Origin: Actinomycetota bacterium
Lineage (GTDB): Bacteria; Actinomycetota; Acidimicrobiia; Actinomarinales; Actinomarinaceae
DNA length: 46,968 bases
Direction of reading: 5' to 3'
NCBI GenBank assembly: GCA_014239265.1
Contig: JAAZZH010000008.1
Coordinates: forward strand, 1 to 46,968
The position numbers were made by a program, and so were the translations under genes. Positions 15,706 through 22,995 of the stretch are shown here, in pieces; positions within the stretch are counted from its first letter, which is position 1, and every line of letters starts with the position of its first letter. The notes under the pieces are model-generated. The model was given only the letters and a program-made list of their open reading frames with translations. It did no database searches and was not told the DNA's origin.

Positions 15706-16051
15706 ACACTTTAGACCTTGGCTTAGCGAGTTGAGTATTCTTGAGAACTAAGAAACAGACAGAACAAGTAAACTCATCATCTTCTTTGTCCGCAGCAGCT
15801 TCATCTAGCTTTAAATCAGATTTTTTAACATTTCTTTTTTCAGCTGCGTCAACACTCATAAATGAGCCCTCTGCATCATCAGGTTCTTCTACTGTTTTCT
15901 TTTCATTTTCAACACGAGCTTCTAAAGATTCGGTTTCAACCTCTTCTTTTTCCTCTTCTTCATCAGTAGGCGTTTCTGAATCTTCTAGATCGTCTTCATC
16001 AAGATCTTCTAAATTAGGTTCTTTAATTTCATCTACTTCTTTTTCTGCCAT
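15689..16051 (-). CDS. DUF4193-like acidic zinc-ribbon protein
   Basis: A 120-aa protein with a very acidic, Glu/Asp/Ser-rich N-terminal two thirds and a C-terminal mini zinc ribbon: EFTCSVCFLVLKNTQLA followed by CADC at the end, that is CxxC-x(about 18)-CxxC. This arrangement matches the DUF4193 family, which is characteristic of actinobacteria, and so is one of the taxonomic clues here. Function unknown. It has one of the few clear ribosome binding sites in the window, AAGGAG 4 nt before the ATG. Upstream gene is the lipid kinase, 30 bp away. Confidence 0.85.
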   Translation of the reverse strand: MAEKEVDEIKEPNLEDLDEDDLEDSETPTDEEEEKEEVETESLEARVENEKKTVEEPDDAEGSFMSVDAAEKRNVKKSDLKLDEAAADKEDDEFTCSVCFLVLKNTQLAKPRSKVCADCA

Positions 16052-16081
16052 GATTCTCCTTAAAGTGCTTTTAAAATCATA

Positions 16082-16957
16082 CTAAATTTTTAGCTGTATG
16101 GAAGCTTTTTTAACAAATATCTCAGCTGGGCCCTTATCGAAATAATCACCATCAATTTCTATTGATTGACGTGATAAAAGCTGTATCTCTCCACTTCTTT
16201 TTAAAAGAACATCTGGTTCTGTTAAATGTAAACCCTTCTTTGCTAGAAAAAATAATTTCATAGCTTTCTTTTTTGTTACTTTAAAAATTTGAATATTAAG
16301 TAGACCGTCTTGAAGACTGGATTTAGGTGATATATTCCAACCACCTCCAAAAAACTGACCATTACATACAGTAATAACGAAGGCATCGGCATTAAATTCA
16401 TAATTGTGTGTTTTAATAGACATCATTCCAGACCTAGCAGGAAGTAGCTTTAGCCAGAAGCTAATCGGATATCTAAATCTTCTAAAAATCTTTGGTAATT
16501 TTTCACTCATTTCAACTGTATCAGCAAGAAAACCAAAGTTTAAAATATTAACAAAATGTCTTTCTTTTTCGGAAGTGGACACAACTGCTGTGTCAATAAG
16601 GTAGGTAGAATCTCCTTTGAGGTGTTCTATTGCAGTTTCTATATTTTGAGGGATTGCAAAAGTTCTTAAAAAATCAGAACCACTACCTGATGGAAGACAT
16701 CCTACAATAGGACGGTCTAGACCTTTTCTTAGAAGACTATCTATCAAAGAATTAATAGTGCCATCTCCCCCAATTGCACAGTAATTATATTTTTTACTGT
16801 CCTTATGTTGTTCTATTATTTGATCAATTTCTGAAACATTAGAAGTCATAAAGATTTTGGATTTCAAATTATGCTTTTCAAAAAGTGTGGTCAAGTAGCT
16901 TTCGGTTAATTTTTTACCTCTAGAATTTAGGTTATAAACTACAACATATTCTTTCAT
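16082..16957 (-). CDS. Diacylglycerol kinase-family lipid kinase (YegS/DgkB-like)
   Basis: This enzyme belongs to the DAGK catalytic family that phosphorylates diacylglycerol or related lipids with ATP. GGDGT at 63-67 binds nucleotide, and the GCLPSGSGSDFLRTF segment is the second conserved motif. The C-terminal beta domain includes GGGWNISPKSSLQDGLLNI, which is typical. 291 aa is the normal size. It overlaps the upstream helicase gene by 4 bp (ATGA). The exact lipid substrate is not determinable. Confidence 0.92.
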   Translation of the reverse strand: MKEYVVVYNLNSRGKKLTESYLTTLFEKHNLKSKIFMTSNVSEIDQIIEQHKDSKKYNYCAIGGDGTINSLIDSLLRKGLDRPIVGCLPSGSGSDFLRTFAIPQNIETAIEHLKGDSTYLIDTAVVSTSEKERHFVNILNFGFLADTVEMSEKLPKIFRRFRYPISFWLKLLPARSGMMSIKTHNYEFNADAFVITVCNGQFFGGGWNISPKSSLQDGLLNIQIFKVTKKKAMKLFFLAKKGLHLTEPDVLLKRSGEIQLLSRQSIEIDGDYFDKGPAEIFVKKASIQLKI

Positions 16958-18825
16958 CGCATAGATTTCTGGATTAACTCATCATTAAAAATATCAGTAA
17001 TCATTTTAAATTCCTTAATACGATATATATTAAAGAGTTTAGTTGAGAGTTCAGAAGCTTCCTTACCAGCACGAATAAAATCACCGATACTGATATTGAA
17101 TTTAGATAATACTGATTCAACGTCTTCAGATTGCAAATATTCATTAAAAATACTGAACCAGCCAATTTCAATTGAAGTTATTTTTTTGACCCCTGCAAAT
17201 GATTCCATCTTATTAATCTTTTCCTCCATAATTTGAAATTTAATGAATGTATCCACATACAACTCATTAAGGGACAAGTCATGCCTGGTTGTGGATAAAC
17301 CAGAGCATACAAGCATCAAGTAGAAATTCATATCTTTATCAAAATCACTCTCTAGTAATTCAAGTCCAACGATTAGATTATCCCTATAGGTTTCGGTTAA
17401 AACCATGGATTTCTTATTGTCATTCTTGAAATTTAACAACTCAAGGACTTCGAGCTTGGATGTAAATGTATTTTGAAGCTTTTTGATATTGAAGTTATTT
17501 TGATAAGAAAAGAAACTTTTTTCAAGGAGTTCTATGGCTTCCTTTAGTGAGTATTTGCTTAACATATTCAATATTGAAGAATACGAGACCGAATATGCAG
17601 AATTTAAATTACTTGATTTGAGGGTAAATAAGTTGTTATACCAAAAATTTTCAATATTTCTGTCATAATTTATAAATGCAAATCCCTTTGTGTCAATGCC
17701 TCTCCTTCCTGCTCTCCCAGTCAATTGTAGAAATTCTGATTGATTGATTAATCGTGTTTTTATTCCATCGTATTTGTAAAGTCTATCGATAACAATAGAT
17801 TTCGCAGGTAGGTTCAGACCAAGTGATAGTGTTTCTGTGGCAAATAAATATTTTATATATCTATTTAGAAATAAAAATTCAATAAATTCTTTTACAATAG
17901 GTGCGAGCCCTGCATGATGATATCCGATTCCTCTTACCCACATCCAGAGTAGTTCATCCAAATTTAAAAGATCATATTGAGTTGAATCTAGAGAACTAAA
18001 AACATCATTAAAAACATCTTTAATCTCATTTGCTTTTTTAATTTTATTTCTATTTGTCGCTGCCTGCCTAGCCTTTGTTTCAACTCTATCTCTTGAAAAA
18101 TAAAAAAATATTGAAGGTGTAAGGTTTTTACTTTCGAGGTAGTCAAGTTGAAAGCCTAGATGAGGTCTCTTGTACTTTCTATATTGTTTTTCAAATTTAA
18201 AGATTTTATTATTACGCTTATCTTTTGAAGATTTAATTATTTTTAATTGCTCACTGTGAGGGTTTAAACCAACTAAGGATATTTCTAGTGGGACGGGCCT
18301 TATATTGGAGTACACCAATGATGTTTTTCCTCTTAATGAAACTATCCAGTTATGGAATTCTTCTTTATTTCTAATAGTGGCTGATAGAAAAAGAAACTTG
18401 ATGTTTTTTGGGGCATGAATAATTATTTCTTCCCAAGTTGTGCCTCGCTCAGAATCAGATAGATAGTGAACTTCATCAAGGACTATGAGTCCAATTTTTT
18501 TTAATCTTTTGTCATCTGAATAAATCATATTTCTTAATATTTCTGTAGTGGCAACAATTAGATTTGAATCTGGGCTGATGGTCCTGTCTCCTGTGAGCAA
18601 TCCAGTATCAATGTTCAAATTTGTGAAATCATTAAATTTTTGATTCGATAATGCTTTAATGGGTGTCGTATAAATTACATTTTGGTTCTGGTTAGTATAT
18701 TTTTCAATAGCTTTTTCGGCTATATAGGTTTTTCCTGATCCCGTAGGTGCAACGACTAATACATTAAAATCTTTATTAATGGAGTCAATTGCCTCAACCT
18801 GAAATTTATCTAAATTAAAATTCAC
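16954..18825 (-). CDS. helY: DEAD/DEAH-box RNA helicase, HelY/Ski2 family, shortened
   Basis: This is an ATP-dependent RNA helicase of the Ski2/Mtr4-like group. Motifs in order: APTGSGKT (26-33), the TPIKALSNQ stretch, DEVH (117-120), SAT in FLSATIRN, and QLTGRAGRRG. Position directly after tatC matches helY of mycobacteria, which supports the symbol. At 623 aa it is much shorter than the roughly 900 aa of mycobacterial HelY; the C-terminus, with IGDFIRAGKEASEL, still resembles the DSHCT domain, so the loss seems to be in the middle insertion region. Start is GTG, overlapping tatC by 11 bp. Confidence 0.9.
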   Translation of the reverse strand: MNFNLDKFQVEAIDSINKDFNVLVVAPTGSGKTYIAEKAIEKYTNQNQNVIYTTPIKALSNQKFNDFTNLNIDTGLLTGDRTISPDSNLIVATTEILRNMIYSDDKRLKKIGLIVLDEVHYLSDSERGTTWEEIIIHAPKNIKFLFLSATIRNKEEFHNWIVSLRGKTSLVYSNIRPVPLEISLVGLNPHSEQLKIIKSSKDKRNNKIFKFEKQYRKYKRPHLGFQLDYLESKNLTPSIFFYFSRDRVETKARQAATNRNKIKKANEIKDVFNDVFSSLDSTQYDLLNLDELLWMWVRGIGYHHAGLAPIVKEFIEFLFLNRYIKYLFATETLSLGLNLPAKSIVIDRLYKYDGIKTRLINQSEFLQLTGRAGRRGIDTKGFAFINYDRNIENFWYNNLFTLKSSNLNSAYSVSYSSILNMLSKYSLKEAIELLEKSFFSYQNNFNIKKLQNTFTSKLEVLELLNFKNDNKKSMVLTETYRDNLIVGLELLESDFDKDMNFYLMLVCSGLSTTRHDLSLNELYVDTFIKFQIMEEKINKMESFAGVKKITSIEIGWFSIFNEYLQSEDVESVLSKFNISIGDFIRAGKEASELSTKLFNIYRIKEFKMITDIFNDELIQKSMR

Positions 18826-19516
18826 GATTACTTTTTTTATGAATAAAAATCATTATTTCTATGAGTAAATACATAGGCAGAGTGAAGATAAAAAGCGAAA
18901 TAGGATCACCCGTTGGTGTTATTACTGCTGAAAAAATAAGTATGACTATAAACATTTCAGCCCGTTTATTGGTTAGGCTCTTTACGTTTATTATTCCTTT
19001 GTTAAGGAGAAAAAGCATGATTAATGGTAATTGAAATGAAACTCCAAATAACAAAGAAATTCTCGTTATGAATTGATAATAGTTTTGAGATCTTAGAATA
19101 ATTTCATTCTCATTAAATGAAAGGAGGAACTCAATACCGACATGAGCAATGCTTAGTGAAGAAAATATACCTGAAAAAAATAAGAGAGTAAAGAAGATGA
19201 AATATAAAGAAAAGCTTAATGTTCTTATCTCTAAAGCTGGTTTAACGAAATAACCTAATATTAAAAGTATTAATGGAAATGTAATAATTATGGATATCCA
19301 AAAAGTATTCTGTAGCTTTACTTGGAAACCTTCATAGATTGTTAATGCGAATATATTAGAGTCATCATATCCAGCATTTATGAGAGGTTCTAATAAAATA
19401 TCACCAAAAAATGAGTACTGGTTATATACAAATATTGCAACTATCCCAACTAAAGTAAAAGAAAATAATATTCTGTTATTTAACTCTTGAAGGTGCTCCA
19501 TGAATGGTTTTTTCAT
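18815..19516 (-). CDS. tatC: Twin-arginine translocase subunit TatC
   Basis: TatC is the six-helix receptor of the Tat pathway that recognises twin-arginine signal peptides. The N-terminus FMEHLQELNNRILFS is the conserved cytoplasmic segment, and hydrophobic segments consistent with six helices follow, including ITPTGDPISLFIFTLP. I start at the ATG giving MKKPFMEHL because GAGGAGG stands 7 nt before it; the ORF track begins seven codons earlier, inside the preceding small gene. 233 aa is a normal length. It is embedded in the pafB-pafC-tatA-tatC-helY arrangement. Confidence 0.95.
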   Translation of the reverse strand: MKKPFMEHLQELNNRILFSFTLVGIVAIFVYNQYSFFGDILLEPLINAGYDDSNIFALTIYEGFQVKLQNTFWISIIITFPLILLILGYFVKPALEIRTLSFSLYFIFFTLLFFSGIFSSLSIAHVGIEFLLSFNENEIILRSQNYYQFITRISLLFGVSFQLPLIMLFLLNKGIINVKSLTNKRAEMFIVILIFSAVITPTGDPISLFIFTLPMYLLIEIMIFIHKKSNREF

Positions 19517-19517
19517 A

Positions 19518-19697
19518 TTATTCCTCCTCATTTTCATCTAGCCAGATCCAATTTTCATCAATTGAATTATCTCCAATTATTTGGCGACTTTGCCCATTTT
19601 GGAATTTAGAAATTTTATTAAAGTAATATAAAATTTTGCTTTTATCAAATATACCAAGAGAGATTAGGACTATAACTAGTAATTCAATAATGCTCAT
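19518..19697 (-). CDS. Small TatA/TatB-like protein, 59 aa, divergent
   Basis: This ORF is too short for the ORF track. It starts by an ATGA overlap with pafC and stops 1 nt before the tatC ATG; its last codons encode the tatC ribosome binding site. The product has one N-terminal hydrophobic helix (ELLVIVLISLGIF) followed by an amphipathic, lysine-containing stretch (KILYYFNKISKFQNG) and an acidic tail, the layout of TatA/TatB. The usual FG hinge reads FD, and the LPELAR-type amphipathic start is not conserved. The position, exactly where tatA lies in actinobacteria, is the main support. Glu at residue 5 is more TatB-like than TatA-like. Confidence 0.7.
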   Translation of the reverse strand: MSIIELLVIVLISLGIFDKSKILYYFNKISKFQNGQSRQIIGDNSIDENWIWLDENEEE

Positions 19698-20515
19698 GAT
19701 AAAAACTCAGCAATCAATTTATTTTTTCTTTTTTCAATTTCAACTCTAACGGAGTTTGGAGCAATAACATTTTGAGAATCTATATTCTTTATGAAATGCT
19801 CTACAGCAATTTCCTCTGAACGGAAATGCTGTTGATGTCTTTTTAATGCTAGGTCTTGATAGGTAACTGAAATCTCATTATCATTTTTTGAAAACCTTTC
19901 TTTAAGATTTTTTTCCTCTGGAATGTTAACAATTCTATCTATTAAAAAACTTTTTATTTTGTCGTCTTCATAGTCATACGCTTCAAGAACATCTCCATCA
20001 TTTGTAATATTGAAAGATAATGGCTTAATTTTATAGATATTTGAAATATTGTGCCCTAATTTAATGTACTCTATATACAGCTCATCGGATACAAACACTC
20101 TATTAAAGTCAAGTTTGGCACTGCTTGCTGCACTTTGGTGAGATTTAAAATAATTATTTAATGTGTTATATAGGTAAATAAGATCTGACTTATTATCAAA
20201 TAACTTTTCAACATTTATCTTAGGATTATTTAGAACCGTATATATTTTAAATAAGTCTAAATCAGTAATTGTAGGGATACTTGATAGAGATTCATTGAAC
20301 TCGAAGGTAATGACATTCTTTTCCAAATTTACTTCAAAGTTTATAAAGCTGTCGCCATCTGAAGAGTACACTTCCGATAAGATTGTTAATGAATACAACA
20401 GTTTGTCGGAGCTTAAATTAACATTTTCTGCTAAGTCTTCTAAGTTAAATGATCTTTCTTTTTTAATGAGTGAAAGAATGTGAATTATATTACCTAGGTT
20501 TATTTTAAATTCCAT
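19694..20515 (-). CDS. pafC: WYL-domain transcriptional regulator PafC
   Basis: PafC forms with PafB the heterodimeric activator of the RecA-independent DNA-damage response known from mycobacteria. The 273-aa protein starts with a helix-turn-helix-like region (LEDLAENVNLSSDKLLYSLTIL) and continues into a WYL-type domain. The WYL motif itself is weak (IYKIKPLSFNI). Identification rests on the tandem arrangement with PafB and the tat genes downstream. It overlaps pafB by 11 bp and the TatA-like gene by 4 bp. Confidence 0.85.
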   Translation of the reverse strand: MEFKINLGNIIHILSLIKKERSFNLEDLAENVNLSSDKLLYSLTILSEVYSSDGDSFINFEVNLEKNVITFEFNESLSSIPTITDLDLFKIYTVLNNPKINVEKLFDNKSDLIYLYNTLNNYFKSHQSAASSAKLDFNRVFVSDELYIEYIKLGHNISNIYKIKPLSFNITNDGDVLEAYDYEDDKIKSFLIDRIVNIPEEKNLKERFSKNDNEISVTYQDLALKRHQQHFRSEEIAVEHFIKNIDSQNVIAPNSVRVEIEKRKNKLIAEFLS

Positions 20516-21338
20516 TTATTACTCTCTTTAGTGCCTCTTTGTCTTGGTTATTTATATTTAGTAATTTTGGGTCAACCAACAATAAATACTTGATTAATCC
20601 ATGATGATCATTCGTTTTTAATTTTATGGTAATATTTTCTTCATTTTCCTCCGAAGAGACTTCAGTAAAATTGAAAATCCTACTGTGCACTCTATGTAAG
20701 TCGTTATCTGAAATTATCTCGACCGTAATAAAAGTTGACATGTTTTCCCATGAAAAGTTAAATTCTGAAATATTTTTAGTGTGAAGATTCTCTTTGTTAC
20801 CTATTTTTAGATTTTCTATAGTGTTTATTTTAAATGTTTTAACAATATTTCCATCATCTGCTCCCAGGTACCATATTCCAGCATGGAACCTCAGGCCTAA
20901 AGGATATACTTTTCTTAGTTTGTCATTGTAAATAAATGAAACTCTTCTCCGCTCCTTTATGGCTGTATTGAGTATTGGTATAACTTTTAAATCTTTATTG
21001 AGTTGTAAATATGGTGATAAGTATTTCTTAATAACAGAATATGTGTTGATAAACCTTTCAATGTCAAATCCAGATTTACTTTGTAGGTCTAAAATTATAT
21101 GTGTTCCTTTAAGCTTATAACCATCCTCAACACTCCATTTGTCATTTTCATATTCTAAATTGAACCCGACCTCTTTTAGGAGTGCTTTATCTCTCTCAAA
21201 AGATCTTTTGTACGCTGCATCATTCAAATTACGATACTCGGGTATATTGTCTTTTATGTAATTACTATCGAGATTGAATGTGTTTGAGCTATCGAAAAGA
21301 GCGATTAACTTTAAACACCTTTTAAATACATTTTTCAT
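20505..21338 (-). CDS. pafB: WYL-domain transcriptional regulator PafB
   Basis: PafB is the partner of PafC in sensing DNA damage, probably through ligands of the WYL domain. The 277-aa sequence has an N-terminal winged-helix region (YKRSFERDKALLKEVGF) and a WYL domain with RRRVSFIYNDKLRKVYPLGLRFHAGIWYLGA, a good match to the family pattern. It is the first gene of a long minus-strand operon ending with the HAD phosphatase. In actinobacteria with proteasomes pafA precedes it; here the next gene is a divergent ferredoxin. No ribosome binding site is seen before the ATG. Confidence 0.88.
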   Translation of the reverse strand: MKNVFKRCLKLIALFDSSNTFNLDSNYIKDNIPEYRNLNDAAYKRSFERDKALLKEVGFNLEYENDKWSVEDGYKLKGTHIILDLQSKSGFDIERFINTYSVIKKYLSPYLQLNKDLKVIPILNTAIKERRRVSFIYNDKLRKVYPLGLRFHAGIWYLGADDGNIVKTFKINTIENLKIGNKENLHTKNISEFNFSWENMSTFITVEIISDNDLHRVHSRIFNFTEVSSEENEENITIKLKTNDHHGLIKYLLLVDPKLLNINNQDKEALKRVINGI

Positions 21339-21425
21339 AAATAATTAGTTTTAGCTTTATAAGTATCTTACAAAATATTAGATATAAATTTTATATTCGA
21401 AGATTTGTGTAAATCTATAACAAGG

Positions 21426-21431
21426 TAAAAT
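21426..21431 (+). promoter_or_regulatory. -10 box of the ferredoxin gene, leaderless-type
   Basis: TAAAAT is followed by ACTACTT (7 nt) and the ATG. A TTGTGT 15 nt upstream of the box is a possible, short-spaced -35 element. The 100-bp gap between pafB and this gene contains nothing else I recognise. Confidence 0.55.
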
Positions 21432-21438
21432 ACTACTT

Positions 21439-21684
21439 ATGAAAGTATGGATTGATCAAGATTTATGTACCGGTGATGGCCTTTGTGAAGAGATCGCACC
21501 AGATGTATTTGTCGGATTAGATGATGGCCTTTTTTATGTTAAAGAGGGTGATAAAGTTTTTTCAGAAGAAAATGGGAATGTCGGTGGTGCTGAAGGCCTA
21601 GCTGTTGTTCCTAAAGGTCAAGAAGATGCAGTTGTTGAATCGGCAGAGGAATGTCCTGGCGAATGCATAATGATTGAACCATAA
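21439..21684 (+). CDS. Ferredoxin with CxxDxxC cluster motif
   Basis: An 81-aa single-cluster ferredoxin. Ligand candidates are C10, D13 and C16 (in CTGDGLC) and C72 (in CPGEC), with an additional C76. An aspartate in place of the second cysteine is known from Pyrococcus furiosus ferredoxin, where the cluster interconverts between [3Fe-4S] and [4Fe-4S]. The sequence around APDVF is typical of actinobacterial ferredoxins, several of which sit beside the proteasome/paf genes. Redox partners are unknown; cytochrome P450s or oxygenases are usual, but none is in this window. Its stop is 1 nt from the stop of convergent trmI. Confidence 0.92.
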   Translation: MKVWIDQDLCTGDGLCEEIAPDVFVGLDDGLFYVKEGDKVFSEENGNVGGAEGLAVVPKGQEDAVVESAEECPGECIMIEP

Positions 21685-21685
21685 A

Positions 21686-22459
21686 TCATAAAATATACCT
21701 ACCACTCACTATAAAACCCGTGTGACCCACCATTGTGTGCTTAGGTCTTGAAATATTACCTCGTATCGTCCACTCTCTCTCCATTGTCTCTTTAATCTCA
21801 ACATCTTTAAAGCTATTGTCTTGCAAAACTTCAGCTAACTTAGACACTTGAGATATTGAGGGTAAATATGAAACCCAGTAAAGATTACTATTTATATGAT
21901 TATTTTCGAAGAATACCCATGGTTCTGGGACATCTGTAATAACAGTATCAAATTTAAAAGGAACAGTATCAATTTTAAAATCAGACAGATCTGTATTAAT
22001 AAATTGAATATCATTTATAAAATCAGATGAATAATTAGATAAATATCTTGATATTGTCTTTTTAGCTCGATATTGATTTTTTTTACTGATATCTAAAGAA
22101 TAAAATTCAGAATTATTACCTAAAATTGAGGCTAAAAAAAGAGTTAATGCTCCAGACCCAGTACCAATCTCCAAAACTTTACTATTTGCATTTATATTCC
22201 CTGAAATGAGTATTGAACCCACATCTTTGGGATATATTATTTGAGGCCCTCTCTTCATAAGAAGAATAAATTCTTTATAAGATGGAACATAAATTGTAAA
22301 TATTTTTCCGGTTGATGATTCAATTTGAGTAGGAAGGGATTTTATTTTATCAAATTCTATTTTGCCATCATTAGTTATGAATTCTTTGCCTTTTGTTATT
22401 ACGCTTAAGTACTTTTTTGATTCAGATGAAATTATTACGAGTCTGTTGTCAATTTCCAC
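21686..22459 (-). CDS. trmI: tRNA (adenine-58-N1)-methyltransferase TrmI
   Basis: TrmI methylates A58 in the T-loop of tRNAs using SAM. The Rossmann motif EIGTGSGALTLFLAS (about 96-110) and the preceding RGPQIIYPKDVGSIL are the hallmarks of this family. 257 aa is slightly shorter than usual. It begins with GTG and has a TAATAT box 6 nt upstream, inside the end of the preceding 29-aa ORF, so it can be transcribed both from the upstream operon and from its own leaderless promoter. In proteasome-bearing actinobacteria trmI lies next to mpa; here it faces the ferredoxin. Confidence 0.93.
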   Translation of the reverse strand: MEIDNRLVIISSESKKYLSVITKGKEFITNDGKIEFDKIKSLPTQIESSTGKIFTIYVPSYKEFILLMKRGPQIIYPKDVGSILISGNINANSKVLEIGTGSGALTLFLASILGNNSEFYSLDISKKNQYRAKKTISRYLSNYSSDFINDIQFINTDLSDFKIDTVPFKFDTVITDVPEPWVFFENNHINSNLYWVSYLPSISQVSKLAEVLQDNSFKDVEIKETMEREWTIRGNISRPKHTMVGHTGFIVSGRYIL

Positions 22460-22463
22460 AGAT

Positions 22464-22553
22464 TTATATTAACAGTAAAAAATAGGCAATCGTAGAAAAT
22501 ACAACACCAGCAGCTAAGACGATTGCTACGAATTTTTGTAGTGACTTATTCAC
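22464..22553 (-). CDS. Tiny single-helix membrane protein, 29 aa
   Basis: A GTG-initiated ORF of 29 codons overlapping the end of the 51-aa ORF by 4 bp (GTGA). The product is almost entirely one hydrophobic helix (FVAIVLAAGVVFSTIAYFLLLI) with a short positively charged N-terminus. The overlap and clean membrane-helix composition suggest a real gene, but with this length chance cannot be excluded. No recognised family. Confidence 0.5.
   Translation of the reverse strand: MNKSLQKFVAIVLAAGVVFSTIAYFLLLI
22466..22471 (-). promoter_or_regulatory. -10 box of trmI, leaderless-type
   Basis: TAATAT followed by AAATCT (6 nt) and the GTG start of trmI. It lies within the final codons of the tiny upstream ORF. 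Confidence 0.5.
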
Positions 22554-22705
22554 GAACGTTTTTTAAGGATTGATTTTTTAATCTTGCGATATTTTTCGTA
22601 AGCTCTACCAACTAGTATTCCAAAAAATAGGAAAGAAATGACTTTTGAATTCTCTGAATTAATATTTTTCTTCAGTTCGTTATATGTTTCTCTATATTCT
22701 GTCAT
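22550..22705 (-). CDS. Small basic membrane-associated protein, 51 aa
   Basis: This ORF is below the ORF-track cutoff. It starts by an ATGA overlap with the holin-like gene and ends overlapping the 29-aa ORF. The product has a charged N-terminus (TEYRETYNELKKN), a central hydrophobic stretch (VISFLFFGILVG) and a strongly basic C-terminus. Next to a holin-like protein this recalls the small DUF3618/YqjD-type proteins that pair with such proteins in other bacteria, but similarity is too low to name it. Function unknown. Confidence 0.6.
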   Translation of the reverse strand: MTEYRETYNELKKNINSENSKVISFLFFGILVGRAYEKYRKIKKSILKKRS

Positions 22706-22995
22706 TTCAATATTCTCCATACAATTAATCCGAAGGCAATCAAGGATAATAGAGCCATAGAAAAATATGTCATAGCTTGTAGGAAATAGTTTCCAATAAA
22801 CATCTGACTTAAAATAGACGCTACACCAATAATGATAAATAATGTCGCAAGAGCTAAATAGTTACCTGCTTTGAAGTTTCTTTTTAATGACTTTATTGAG
22901 TTCTCAACCTCATCAACAGTCTCCTCTTTAAAGTGTTGGAGAAGATTATCAATAGATTTCACAGCATTAACAGGTATATTTATAAAATTATTCAT
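22702..22995 (-). CDS. Holin-superfamily-III / DUF1469-like membrane protein
   Basis: A 97-aa protein with an N-terminal amphipathic helix (SIDNLLQHFKEETVDEVENSI) and two membrane helices separated by a short loop (LALATLFIIIGVASIL and MTYFSMALLSLIAFGLIVW). This layout is that of the actinobacterial holin-X / DUF1469 proteins, which are chromosomal rather than phage genes; no lysis genes are nearby. It overlaps the upstream permease gene by 8 bp. Function unknown, possibly envelope-related. Confidence 0.65.
   Translation of the reverse strand: MNNFINIPVNAVKSIDNLLQHFKEETVDEVENSIKSLKRNFKAGNYLALATLFIIIGVASILSQMFIGNYFLQAMTYFSMALLSLIAFGLIVWRILK

Noticed and set aside
15741-16085. A 114-codon Ser-rich plus-strand ORF opposite the DUF4193 gene.
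   Set aside because: The serine-rich composition is the antisense image of the acidic GAA/GAT codons in the real gene.
22702-22995. The holin-like protein as evidence of a prophage or lysis cassette.
   Set aside because: No endolysin, integrase or phage structural gene is near, and the layout matches chromosomal DUF1469/holin-X proteins.
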